DNA of 7,125 nt from Ilumatobacter sp. (GCA_029263275.1 JAJCXU010000458.1:1-7125); one strand, 5' to 3'. Shown: positions 1-5,902, numbered from the stretch's first letter. Notes: generated from the sequence alone by a model not told the origin. Program-made: numbers and translations.

Positions 1-1324
1 GGAGCGCTTCGACGAACGCGACCAGATGCTGTCCGTCCGCAACTCGATCGCGCAGCTTCTGCAGTTGGAAGTCGACGGAGTCGCTGGCGTCGCCAGATTC
101 AAGCGACTCGATTCGCTTGACGGTGCGTTCTGCGTCGTACTCGATCTTGCGGCGCCAGTCGGTGAGATCGATCACCACGCCGGCCTGGCGGGACAACTCG
201 TCCCAGTCAGTGGGGTGGACCTGCTGCCCCTCAAACCGCACGGGACCGCTACTGACCACGGCCATGACTCGATCACGACGCCAGCGCGCCTCGGGGAGCG
301 CCAGCGCGCCGAGCAACGTTCGACCGGCAGCTGAATCGGCAAGGCGCCGAGGATCGGGCCCGTTGACCGGGATCTCGGCGGCGGCGAACTGCTGCTCGAC
401 GATCCGTACGTACGGGTCAGGAGTCGGGAAGAACACTCCGATCCGATCGAGGCGAACGCCTTCGGCGACCAGGCCGACGATGCGCTGACAGACCTCGCGG
501 ACTTCTTCGGGTGCGTCGGTGACCGACACGATCTCATCGCCTGTGGGCGGCACACTCGCGGGTGACTCAGCCACGTCGACGCCAGCGTCGCCCATCGAGG
601 CCAACACCGGCTTGTCGGCGATGCTGTGGCCCGTGAGCCCCACGATGACCGATGATGAGACTGCGCCGCGCAGCACCTCACCGACACACCGGCCGATTGC
701 CGCGGTGACGGGCGCTGGCAGGTACCAGATGACGTGCCCGAACGGGACGAGCCGCTCACCGAGGTCGGCCCGATCGGCAGCCGCCGAGGCCAGGTCGTGC
801 TCGGTGTGGAACGCACCGAGTTTCGCTGCGATCTGTCGGTAGAACTTCACGGCGAGCAGCGCAGCAGTCGAGCCCTCGTCTTCAATCGACTCGAGCCCGG
901 CCTCATCGACGTTCGACAACTCGGCGAACAAGCTGGCCAAAGCCGCCTCGGTCGCCTCGTGCTCGGCCACGGGCCCGTAGATGCCAGGGTCTTCGGCGAG
1001 TGCCTGCCGTACCGCCGCGCCCAGCACGGGGTTGGTGATCGGCGCCGTGTCGAGCAGCAAATCGGCGGCGACGAGCTCGGCCAGCCGAAACGGTGTCACG
1101 AATGAAACATTCGCGATGCCCGAGAGCGAGCCGACACCCAACGCTCCCGAACCGAGCAGTCGGCGAGCCGAGAGCCCCACGAAGTTGCTCGGCACGATGA
1201 CCGTGACGGGGGCGAGCGGCCCCGCCTGTTTCGCCCGTGCGACGGCGGCGGCAAGAGCCTCAGAGGCTGCACGTCCGTAGGCCGTGGCCTCCACCGATTC
1301 GATCACAAGGTCGAACGTACACAC
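1..1324 (-). CDS. AddB-like helicase/nuclease subunit, N-terminal part (PD-(D/E)XK nuclease family); partial
   Basis: Reading leftwards from a GTG at 1324, an open frame of 441 codons runs off the left edge without a stop. Near the N-terminus is VIVPSNFVGLSARRLLG, then VSFVTPFRLAELVA. Around residues 250-340 is a stretch with DEIVSVTDAPEEVREV, IGVFFPTPDPYVRIVEQQF and NGPDPRRLADSAAGRTLLG. This layout matches AddB-type subunits, which work with an AddA/UvrD-like helicase in double-strand break repair; the C-terminal nuclease domain would lie outside the window. Where classical AddB has a Walker A loop near the N-terminus I see no GxxGxGKT/S, only EATAYGRAASEAL. The start could instead be the GTG at 1306; neither has a strong ribosome binding site. 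It lies 56 nt downstream of the exported-protein gene on the same strand and may be cotranscribed. Family assignment is by recognition, fairly confident; the AddB label is less certain than the nuclease-superfamily label. Confidence 0.68.
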   Translation of the reverse strand, partial: MCTFDLVIESVEATAYGRAASEALAAAVARAKQAGPLAPVTVIVPSNFVGLSARRLLGSGALGVGSLSGIANVSFVTPFRLAELVAADLLLDTAPITNPVLGAAVRQALAEDPGIYGPVAEHEATEAALASLFAELSNVDEAGLESIEDEGSTAALLAVKFYRQIAAKLGAFHTEHDLASAAADRADLGERLVPFGHVIWYLPAPVTAAIGRCVGEVLRGAVSSSVIVGLTGHSIADKPVLASMGDAGVDVAESPASVPPTGDEIVSVTDAPEEVREVCQRIVGLVAEGVRLDRIGVFFPTPDPYVRIVEQQFAAAEIPVNGPDPRRLADSAAGRTLLGALALPEARWRRDRVMAVVSSGPVRFEGQQVHPTDWDELSRQAGVVIDLTDWRRKIEYDAERTVKRIESLESGDASDSVDFQLQKLRDRVADGQHLVAFVEAL

Positions 1325-1341
1325 CCGCGCTCACAGAGTTC

Positions 1342-1368
1342 GCCTGCAGTGGGGACGTCAGCGCAGGC
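1342..1368. other. Weak inverted repeat between exported-protein gene and AddB-like gene
   Basis: GCCTGC at 1342-1347 is complementary to GCAGGC at 1363-1368, giving a 6-bp stem with a 15-nt loop. It fills much of the 56-nt gap between two genes on the minus strand. No T-run follows on either strand, so it may be an attenuator, an mRNA structure or chance. Confidence 0.2.
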
Positions 1369-1380
1369 TTGGTGACATCT

Positions 1381-2115
1381 TCACGATGTCGCTTCACCCT
1401 CGCGGTGCTCGCGAACCCGAATCGACTTGTGATCCGGTGCCGGGGTGACCGCGGCGCGTCCGAGCTCGAAGACGCCCTTGATGAAGTAGCGCCAGACCTG
1501 GCGGAGCAGGACGAGCCCGATCAATGCGGCGAACGCGATGGCCGTCGGCACACCGAGCGTGGCGAGGAGCGTCCGCTTGTTGTCGAGGAGCGGGCTGATG
1601 ACGCCCGAGTCGACGCTGCTTCCGTCGGGGAGCACGGTGCGCACAGGGTCGTCGATGACGGGACATTCGACATCGGTGTCTTCCAGACCAATCACGTCGT
1701 TGCCGCCGAACAACGGCTCGGCCGGCCGAACTGTCGACATCAACGCACCGAAGTCGGGGTCGAACCGGGCTCCGACGAGATAGTCCCGGCCGACGTCGAC
1801 GAACTTCGCATCGTCGAGGTAGAGCACGTCGACCAGGCCGTCGATCGAGTAGCCGGTGATCGAGCCCGCGCGGAGCTGCACGATCTCGTAGCGAACCTTC
1901 TCGAAGTCCTTGGCAATGGCCGTCCCGATGAATGCCACGTCAGCGGGATCGGGCACGACGCATCCAATCGGCACATCGAGCAAGCCGGACTCAACGGTCG
2001 GCGTGTCGTTGATCGGCTCAGGATCAGGAAGAGGCGCCGCACCGGCAGAGGAACCGAGGACGACGAGCCCAAGAGCTGAGGCGACAAGAGAACCCCTCAA
2101 CAGCCGCTTGATCAC
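1381..2115 (-). CDS. Hypothetical exported protein with signal peptide and C-terminal membrane anchor
   Basis: I do not recognise this 244-residue protein. I start it at the GTG at 2115 because an AGGG lies 8 nt upstream and the product then begins with a textbook signal peptide: MIKRLLRG, a hydrophobic core to about residue 20, then SSAGA-APLP with likely cleavage near residue 26-27. A TTG at 2166 would add 17 charged residues and has no good ribosome binding site. Residues 30-180 form an acidic extracellular region with two cysteines (C52 and C151) that could form a disulfide. A transmembrane helix spans about 183-204 (TLLATLGVPTAIAFAALIGL), followed by a basic cytoplasmic tail. The predicted topology is type I, outside domain with inside tail. 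It ends with TGA, 56 nt before the AddB-like gene, and begins 190 nt downstream of the sulP stop. Function unknown. Confidence 0.7.
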   Translation of the reverse strand: MIKRLLRGSLVASALGLVVLGSSAGAAPLPDPEPINDTPTVESGLLDVPIGCVVPDPADVAFIGTAIAKDFEKVRYEIVQLRAGSITGYSIDGLVDVLYLDDAKFVDVGRDYLVGARFDPDFGALMSTVRPAEPLFGGNDVIGLEDTDVECPVIDDPVRTVLPDGSSVDSGVISPLLDNKRTLLATLGVPTAIAFAALIGLVLLRQVWRYFIKGVFELGRAAVTPAPDHKSIRVREHREGEATS

Positions 2116-2249
2116 AGGGAACACCCTACGAACTGCGGCCCGCCCAGAAGCGTCATCCCGAACCAATTGCCCAGCTCACGAATCAACTCTTCAAGTCATT
2201 CGAACTGACGGGATCAGATCGTCCGAGCGCAAGGAAGCATGAACCCGAG

Positions 2250-2263
2250 TTGAGCTTGCTCAA
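2250..2263. promoter_or_regulatory. Palindrome in the gap upstream of the exported-protein gene
   Basis: TTGAGC-TT-GCTCAA is a perfect 14-bp palindrome with a 2-bp centre. It lies in the 190-bp gap between the sulP stop and the exported-protein start, about 135 bp upstream of the latter. It could bind a dimeric regulator or form a small hairpin at the sulP 3' end. No convincing -35/-10 pair was found near it; the rest of the gap shows nothing definite. Confidence 0.2.
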
Positions 2264-2289
2264 TGAGCGGTGAGGGCTGACGCAGCGAT

Positions 2290-2305
2290 CGGGCGATCTG
2301 GCCCG
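2290..2305 (-). terminator. Short hairpin immediately after sulP stop
   Basis: CGGGC at 2290-2294 pairs with GCCCG at 2301-2305 around a 6-nt loop. On the minus strand it begins at the base after the sulP stop codon. The stem is only 5 bp and no T-run follows, so this is a weak candidate for a 3'-end structure rather than a clear intrinsic terminator. Confidence 0.25.
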
Positions 2306-3829
2306 TCAGTGGTCGGAGTTGACGAGGGTAGAGGTCCGCTCGTGGAGGTCGGCGGCGTGACGGTTCATGCCGACCAGGTGCGCATCGATGCCTCGCTCGG
2401 CGAACTTCGCGACCACGGCGTTCAGTGCGACGATCGCCGACGTGTCCCAGATGCGGGCCTCGGTGCAGTCGATCTCCACCCGGTTCACCTTCACGGCGTC
2501 GTAGTCGAAGGAGTGGACGAGATCGTTGGTCGACGCGAAGAACAACTGACCGCTGACTGCATAGAGCCGCTCATGGTTGTCCGGGTCGAGCACGCTGGTG
2601 ACCGACACGACGTGGCTGACCTTGCGGACGAAGAAGATCGCCGACAGCAGCACGCCGACTGCGACGCCGTATGCGAGGTTGTGTGTGACGACCACGACGA
2701 TGACGGTGCCGGCCATGACGATGGTCTCGGACCTCGGCATCGACTGGGTGGTCTTCGGCATGATGCTCTTCCAGTTGAACGTGCCGATCGCGACCATGAT
2801 CATCACGGCGACGAGTGCCGCCATGGGGATCTGCGCGACGAGGTCGCCCAGCGCCATGATCAAGATGAGCAGGAAGACGCCCGACGACAGTGTCGACAGC
2901 CGGGTGCGGCCTCCGGAGCGGTGGTTGATCATCGACTGGCCGATCATGGCGCAACCGGCCATGCCGCCGAAGAAGCCCGTGAAGACGTTGGCGATGCCCT
3001 GGCCCCGTGACTCTTGGTTCTTGTCGGAGTTCGAGTCGGTCATGTCGTCGAGCAATTGTGCGGTGAGCAGCGACTCGAGCAGGCCGACGAAGGTCAGCGT
3101 GAGCGAGAACGGGAAGATGATGCTCAACGTGTCCCAGGTGTACGGGATGTCAGGCAGACCGAAGCCGGGCAGCGTGTCGGGCAACGCTCCCATGTCGCCG
3201 ACGGTCGGGAGCGACCAGTCGAAGTAGATCGCGCCCGCAGCGAGCACGCTGATGGCGACGAGCGGTGACGGGATCACCTTGGTCAGGCGAGGCAGGCCAT
3301 AGATGATGGCGAGGCCAGCCGCGATGAAGGCGAGGTTCAGCGGGAGCTGGTCCTTGTCGCCGTCTTCGAGAATGATGTGCGGGATCTGCGCCAGGAAGAT
3401 CAGGATCGCCAGCGCGTTGACGAAGCCGAGCATCACCGTGCGAGGAACGAATCGCATCAAGTTGCCAACGCCGAGGTAGCCGAACAGCACCTGCAGCAAA
3501 CCAGCAAGCACCGTCGCAGCGAAGAGGTACTCGACGCCATAGTCCTCGACGAGCGGCACGATGACGAGCGCCATGGCGCCGGTGGCCGCCGAGATCATTC
3601 CGGCGCGACCGCCGACCATCGAGATGATGATGGCAATCGAGAACGATGCGTACAGGCCGACCTTGGGGTCGACGCCAGCGATGATCGAGAACGAGATCGC
3701 TTCAGGGATCAGTGCGAGGGCAACAACGAGGCCGGACAACAAGTCGGCCTTCGGGTTAGACAGCCAGGCTTCCTGGAAGCGGGTGCGCAGCGCGGGGCGC
3801 GCAGGCGAATCGAGAGTTTCAGTCGTCAA
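2306..3829 (-). CDS. SulP-family inorganic anion transporter with C-terminal STAS domain
   Basis: A 507-residue inner-membrane transporter of the SulP/SLC26 family, which moves sulfate, bicarbonate or related anions, usually with a proton or sodium ion; the substrate cannot be read from sequence. The SulP N-terminal signature is clear: DLLSGLVVALALIPEAISFS, then GVDPKVGLYASF and GMISAATGAMALVIVPLV, followed by many hydrophobic helices. The membrane part includes GIANVFTGFFGGMAGCAMIG and ends near residue 410. From about 413 a STAS domain follows (ERLYAVSGQLFFAS, then IDCTEARIWDTSAIVALNAV). I choose the TTG at 3829 because AGGAG lies 7 nt upstream, an ideal ribosome binding site. A GTG at 3949 would add 40 proline- and arginine-rich residues unlike the family and would run through the putative operator. 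The gene is divergent from the acetyltransferase and ends with TGA. Confidence 0.93.
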   Translation of the reverse strand: MTTETLDSPARPALRTRFQEAWLSNPKADLLSGLVVALALIPEAISFSIIAGVDPKVGLYASFSIAIIISMVGGRAGMISAATGAMALVIVPLVEDYGVEYLFAATVLAGLLQVLFGYLGVGNLMRFVPRTVMLGFVNALAILIFLAQIPHIILEDGDKDQLPLNLAFIAAGLAIIYGLPRLTKVIPSPLVAISVLAAGAIYFDWSLPTVGDMGALPDTLPGFGLPDIPYTWDTLSIIFPFSLTLTFVGLLESLLTAQLLDDMTDSNSDKNQESRGQGIANVFTGFFGGMAGCAMIGQSMINHRSGGRTRLSTLSSGVFLLILIMALGDLVAQIPMAALVAVMIMVAIGTFNWKSIMPKTTQSMPRSETIVMAGTVIVVVVTHNLAYGVAVGVLLSAIFFVRKVSHVVSVTSVLDPDNHERLYAVSGQLFFASTNDLVHSFDYDAVKVNRVEIDCTEARIWDTSAIVALNAVVAKFAERGIDAHLVGMNRHAADLHERTSTLVNSDH

Positions 3830-3830
3830 C

Positions 3831-3855
3831 GGGGGGCTCCTGGGGAGGTGGGGGG
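3831..3855. promoter_or_regulatory. G-rich tract surrounding the sulP ribosome binding site
   Basis: On the plus strand this stretch holds G6 (3831-3836), G4 (3842-3845), GG (3847-3848) and G6 (3850-3855). On the sulP side the mRNA is correspondingly C-rich, with the Shine-Dalgarno AGGAG (complement of 3837-3841) set between C-runs. CTCC and GGAG in that mRNA could pair around a CCA triloop and partly hide the ribosome binding site. Three tracts of three or more G plus a GG could allow a weak two-layer G-quadruplex in DNA. These are structural possibilities only. Confidence 0.35.
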
Positions 3856-3903
3856 ATTGATTGCCCGCTTGTCTCCTCGGGCCACGAAGTGTCAGAGGAT
3901 ACG

Positions 3904-3946
3904 GATTCACCGGTTGTGAATCTGTGATCCTCGTTGATTCATCGGT
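3904..3946. promoter_or_regulatory. Candidate operator between divergent sulP and GNAT genes (dyad plus direct repeat)
   Basis: GATTCAC (3904-3910) and GTGAATC (3916-3922) form a perfect 7-bp inverted repeat around CGGTT. Outside it, GGAT (3897-3900) and ATCC (3927-3930) continue the symmetry with a 1-nt offset. An 11-mer repeats directly: GATTCACCGGT at 3904-3914 and GATTCATCGGT at 3936-3946, 32 bp apart, close to three helical turns. All lie in the short divergent region, which suggests a shared operator for a dimeric regulator. The regulator is not in the window. On the sulP strand TATCCT (3895-3900) could be a -10 element, but I cannot fix a -35. Confidence 0.45.
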
Positions 3947-3962
3947 CACACCCAGGCCGTTC

Positions 3963-4769
3963 TTGAACCAACCCAGCGAACAGCCAGCTACTACGGTGCC
4001 GCGGGTGCCTCCTCGTCTCGGCCCGAACGCGCAGCGCTACCTCGACACCTTGCTGGCAACGGTCGAGGCAGATCTCGGCCACACTCTCCCGCTCGGCACC
4101 ACCCTCGTTCCCGCGGCTGATCGAGCCGAGTCGGGCATCGCGACCTGCTATCCGTTCGGTGACCGCTCGGCGGTTTGGTGTGACCCTGACGTCGTCGGGA
4201 GGTTGGCGCCCGTGGTCGTGGCCACGCCACTCTCGGCCCGCGACTTCGTCACCCGAGCAGTCAACCTCGGTGCAGCCGTGCGCGGCATCGGGGTCAACCG
4301 CGTCCTCGACGGCCCACTCCTCGATCCGCAGATCGACCTCGGCGGGGTGACCATCCGATCACTCGACCGCAGCCTCCTGTCCGATGTAGCACTGATCACC
4401 GACCTCCGTGGCGCCGTCAGCGACGACGACGCTGAGGAAGCCGACTTCGACCTCGACAACCTCGACCCGCACATCGTCGGCGCAGTCGACTTGCTGAGCG
4501 AACAGGGCGGCGAGCGCCTGCTCGCCTGTGCCAGCGCCCGTCTCGCTGACTCGGTGCCGTTCGATGACATCGGGGTCATCGCCCACCCGGCGGCCCGGCG
4601 ACGTGGACTCGGCGTGGCCTGCGTCCACCGCTTGGTCGAGTCCCGCGTCAACAGCGGCACACCACCGATGTATCGATGTGAGGCCGACAACACGGGATCG
4701 AATCGGATAGCGCAGCGACTCGGATTCGGTCTGACGCAGACCATCGGGTCGGTCCGATTCGGAACCTGA
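3963..4769 (+). CDS. GNAT-family N-acetyltransferase
   Basis: The C-terminal third is a GNAT acetyltransferase core, which transfers an acetyl group from acetyl-CoA to an amine. IGVIAHPAARRRGLGVACVH (about residues 204-222) carries the acetyl-CoA pyrophosphate loop R-R-x-G-x-G/A as RRRGLG, and ADNTGSNRIAQRLGF (about 241-255) is the closing helix with the usual xLGF. The N-terminal 150-190 residues (LGPNAQRYLDTLLATVEADLG onward) are not a family I can name and may be a degenerate second GNAT half. The acidic insert DDDAEEADFDLDNLD sits before the core. The substrate is unknown. The start is ambiguous. TTG 3963 has AGG 6 nt upstream and gives 268 residues; other in-frame choices are TTG 3861, GTG 3924, GTG 3996 and GTG 4005. 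GTG 4005 would be leaderless behind a TACGGT. It is divergent from sulP and ends with TGA. Confidence 0.75.
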   Translation: MNQPSEQPATTVPRVPPRLGPNAQRYLDTLLATVEADLGHTLPLGTTLVPAADRAESGIATCYPFGDRSAVWCDPDVVGRLAPVVVATPLSARDFVTRAVNLGAAVRGIGVNRVLDGPLLDPQIDLGGVTIRSLDRSLLSDVALITDLRGAVSDDDAEEADFDLDNLDPHIVGAVDLLSEQGGERLLACASARLADSVPFDDIGVIAHPAARRRGLGVACVHRLVESRVNSGTPPMYRCEADNTGSNRIAQRLGFGLTQTIGSVRFGT

Positions 4770-4784
4770 CCGCGACCGGTACGC

Positions 4785-4796
4785 CATACTTGTCGT
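4785..4796 (+). promoter_or_regulatory. Candidate -10 element for leaderless small membrane protein
   Basis: CATACT at 4785-4790 resembles a -10 hexamer and ends 6 nt before the GTG at 4797. That spacing would put transcription start at or next to the start codon, as in leaderless actinobacterial genes. There is no Shine-Dalgarno sequence upstream and no clear -35. Confidence 0.4.
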
Positions 4797-4907
4797 GTGG
4801 GATTCGACCCGAACCGCAAACAGACCACAACAACGTTCGACTACGCCCTCGTGGCGATCAGCCTCCTCGTGGTCGCTGGCCTCACCGCCTGGGCATTCTT
4901 CGGCTGA
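4797..4907 (+). CDS. Small single-pass membrane protein (36 aa)
   Basis: A GTG at 4797 opens a 36-codon frame ending in TGA. The product has a short polar, basic N-terminus (MGFDPNRKQTTTTFD) and one hydrophobic helix at about residues 16-35 (YALVAISLLVVAGLTAWAFF), ending at the C-terminus. This is the form of the very small membrane proteins often found in actinobacteria. It starts 27 nt after the acetyltransferase stop on the same strand, yet has its own candidate -10 and no ribosome binding site, so it is probably transcribed as a leaderless mRNA. An overlapping GTG at 4795 in another frame gives a serine- and arginine-rich product with no membrane segment and is rejected. Function unknown; coding status is inferred from the coherent membrane-protein architecture, not from homology. 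Confidence 0.62.
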   Translation: MGFDPNRKQTTTTFDYALVAISLLVVAGLTAWAFFG

Positions 4908-4909
4908 CC

Positions 4910-4919
4910 GCTCCGGAGC
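4910..4919. other. Perfect palindrome in convergent gap
   Basis: GCTCCGGAGC is a perfect 10-bp palindrome with no loop. It occupies nearly all of the 12-bp gap between the convergent small membrane protein and the MazF-like toxin. A short bidirectional 3'-end structure is conceivable, but it has no T-tracts and lacks loop bases. Confidence 0.2.
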
Positions 4920-5213
4920 TCACGTGATCGCCTGCAGCGCACTCCGAGCAGCCGTGCAGGCTTGGCGGTCGGCTCGACCGACGGATTCGAGCAGCTGCTC
5001 GAGGTCGACGGTGCGCAGTGCATCGAGGGCAAAGAGATCCGATCCAACAGCGATGCGCCACGGCGGCTGCGGATCGGCTGCTGATACCACGACCGCCGGA
5101 GCAACGATCGCTCGGCCCGCAAGGCGATGAAACCGAATCGACGTCAGCACCATCACCCGTCGACGCCTCCCACCCCCGACATTTGCGATGTAGATGTCGC
5201 CAGCGTCAGTCAT
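4920..5213 (-). CDS. MazF/PemK-like toxin of a type II toxin-antitoxin system
   Basis: A 97-residue protein with the MazF/PemK layout; known members are endoribonucleases that cut mRNA or other RNAs at short motifs. The N-terminal GDIYIANVGGGRRRRVMVLT (residues 6-24) matches the family's GDI(Y/W)...RRPVLVL strand, with the usual proline replaced by arginine. The C-terminal FALDALRTVDLEQLLESVGR (about 61-80) matches the family's LDxLRTVDxxRLxxxxG block. The usual PLT/T(S) block appears as IVAPAVVVS, so the catalytic threonine position is not obvious and activity is uncertain. It is slightly shorter than typical members (about 110 residues). The ATG at 5213 lies inside the antitoxin gene, overlapping its stop by 8 bp in another frame, with no ribosome binding site of its own, which points to translational coupling. 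Identification rests on motif recognition plus gene context. Confidence 0.77.
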   Translation of the reverse strand: MTDAGDIYIANVGGGRRRRVMVLTSIRFHRLAGRAIVAPAVVVSAADPQPPWRIAVGSDLFALDALRTVDLEQLLESVGRADRQACTAARSALQAIT

Positions 5214-5442
5214 CGACGGCGTCGAAGTCGGCGTCGATCGCAGCCACTTCGGCCTTTCGCCGAGATTGTTCCTCTGCCGGCAGCGCCCGAAGGTACGCAC
5301 CTGCGGCATCGGCCTGCGCCCAGAAGTGCTTCTCGTCGAGCAGATCGAGTGCCGCAACGATGGTCTCTTCGTGAGTCGCACCACCGAAGGATTTGATCCG
5401 GTCGCGAGTCTCGACGCTCACTTTGATCGTCGTGGTCTCCAT
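5206..5442 (-). CDS. Antitoxin, ribbon-helix-helix-like, partner of MazF-like toxin
   Basis: A 78-residue protein. The N-terminal TTIKVSVETRDRIKSFG (residues 3-19) looks like the DNA-binding strand and first helix of a ribbon-helix-helix fold; THEETIVAALDLLDE would be the second helix. The acidic C-terminus (EVAAIDADFDAVDD) is the type of tail that usually occupies the toxin. It is the upstream gene of the pair and ends inside the toxin start. I choose the ATG at 5442; a longer frame in the same phase extends up to 5583 but would overlap yraN and begin with arginine-rich nonsense. No Shine-Dalgarno precedes 5442. The putative promoter and operator abut the start codon, so autorepression by the antitoxin or the complex is likely, as known for such modules. 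Confidence 0.8.
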   Translation of the reverse strand: METTTIKVSVETRDRIKSFGGATHEETIVAALDLLDEKHFWAQADAAGAYLRALPAEEQSRRKAEVAAIDADFDAVDD

Positions 5443-5458
5443 ATACCCACGGTATACC
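5442..5458 (-). promoter_or_regulatory. Promoter-operator of the toxin-antitoxin operon (TATACC repeats)
   Basis: On the plus strand TATACC occurs at 5442-5447 and 5453-5458, exactly 11 bp apart, about one helical turn. The second lies in the perfect 8-bp palindrome GGTATACC (5451-5458). Read towards the antitoxin, a TATACC or overlapping TACCGT ends 6-8 nt before the ATG, as in a leaderless promoter. Tandem short repeats one turn apart fit cooperative binding of ribbon-helix-helix dimers. The repeat runs into the start codon itself. Confidence 0.6.
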
Positions 5459-5486
5459 GACCTCGACGCGGCGGCAAGATCGCCCA

Positions 5487-5852
5487 TCAGAACGCGTCCG
5501 GCACATGGTCGAGGTCGTTGCCGGTGATCGCGATCACGTCGAACCGCACGTCGACGTGGCCGAGGTCGTGTGCACGCAGCCACTCCACGCCGAGCTGACG
5601 AATGCGTCGTTGTTTCTCGATGCCGACCGCAGCGGCGGCAGGACCGTACAGGTCCGACCGACGGGCCTTCACCTCGCTGAACACGTAGGTATCGCCGTCG
5701 AGCACGACGAGGTCGAGTTCGCCCGTCGGCGACCGCCAGTTTCGATCGATGACGCGACAGCCATTGCGCTCGTAGTACGCAGCGGCAAGGTCTTCACCCC
5801 ATTGGCCGCGGGCGCGGTTGCGTTGATCGGTCGGCGTGTTCGGCTTGCCCAT
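5487..5852 (-). CDS. yraN: UPF0102 family protein YraN (predicted PD-(D/E)XK nuclease fold)
   Basis: A 121-residue protein, full length for the family. The YraN pattern is clear: GEDLAAAYYERNGCRVIDRNWR (residues 19-40), GELDLVVLDGDTYVFSEVKAR (44-64), and AVGIEKQRRIRQLGVEWL. D47 and E60-V61-K62 form the D...ExK signature of a Holliday-junction-resolvase-like fold. Biochemical function is not established for the family; a nuclease role is inferred from the fold. The ATG at 5852 has a strong GGAGGA 8 nt upstream. It follows rplS by 99 nt on the same strand and is followed after 44 nt by the toxin-antitoxin pair. In many bacteria yraN lies near trmD, rplS, lepB and rnhB; here lepB and rnhB are absent from between rplS and yraN. 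Confidence 0.93.
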   Translation of the reverse strand: MGKPNTPTDQRNRARGQWGEDLAAAYYERNGCRVIDRNWRSPTGELDLVVLDGDTYVFSEVKARRSDLYGPAAAAVGIEKQRRIRQLGVEWLRAHDLGHVDVRFDVIAITGNDLDHVPDAF

Positions 5853-5864
5853 GGGCGCATTCCT

Positions 5865-5885
5865 CCAGCAGTTGATCGTTGCTGG
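5865..5885 (-). promoter_or_regulatory. Hairpin abutting the yraN ribosome binding site
   Basis: CCAGCA (5865-5870) and TGCTGG (5880-5885) form a 6-bp stem with a 9-nt loop. On the yraN strand the last bases of the stem are the first Gs of the GGAGGA ribosome binding site, so folding could reduce yraN translation. A smaller GGGC/GCCC pair at 5885-5897 would compete with it. Confidence 0.35.
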
Positions 5886-5902
5886 GGCCGTGAGCCCGAT
5901 GG

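Noticed and set aside
172..816. A 214-codon minus-strand open frame inside the AddB-like gene
   Set aside because: Serine- and arginine-rich product in a different frame from the recognisable AddB-like sequence.
1237..2079. A 280-codon plus-strand open frame opposite the exported-protein gene
   Set aside because: Its product is charged and low-complexity with no domain, while the minus strand has a signal peptide and membrane anchor. It is an antisense shadow typical of high-GC DNA.
2270..3010. A 246-codon plus-strand open frame opposite sulP
   Set aside because: Rich in Asp, His and Arg repeats arising from the complement of hydrophobic codons; the SulP frame is unmistakable.
3830..3949. 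Extending SulP upstream to the GTG at 3949
   Set aside because: The extra 40 residues do not resemble the family, there is no good ribosome binding site, and they would cover the dyad region. TTG 3829 has an ideal AGGAG.
4148..4828. A 226-codon minus-strand open frame opposite the acetyltransferase
   Set aside because: No motif and Arg/Ser-rich; the plus strand carries clear GNAT motifs.
5443..5583. Extending the antitoxin upstream to 5583
   Set aside because: The added residues are an out-of-frame, arginine-rich reading of yraN; the RHH-like domain begins directly at the ATG at 5442.
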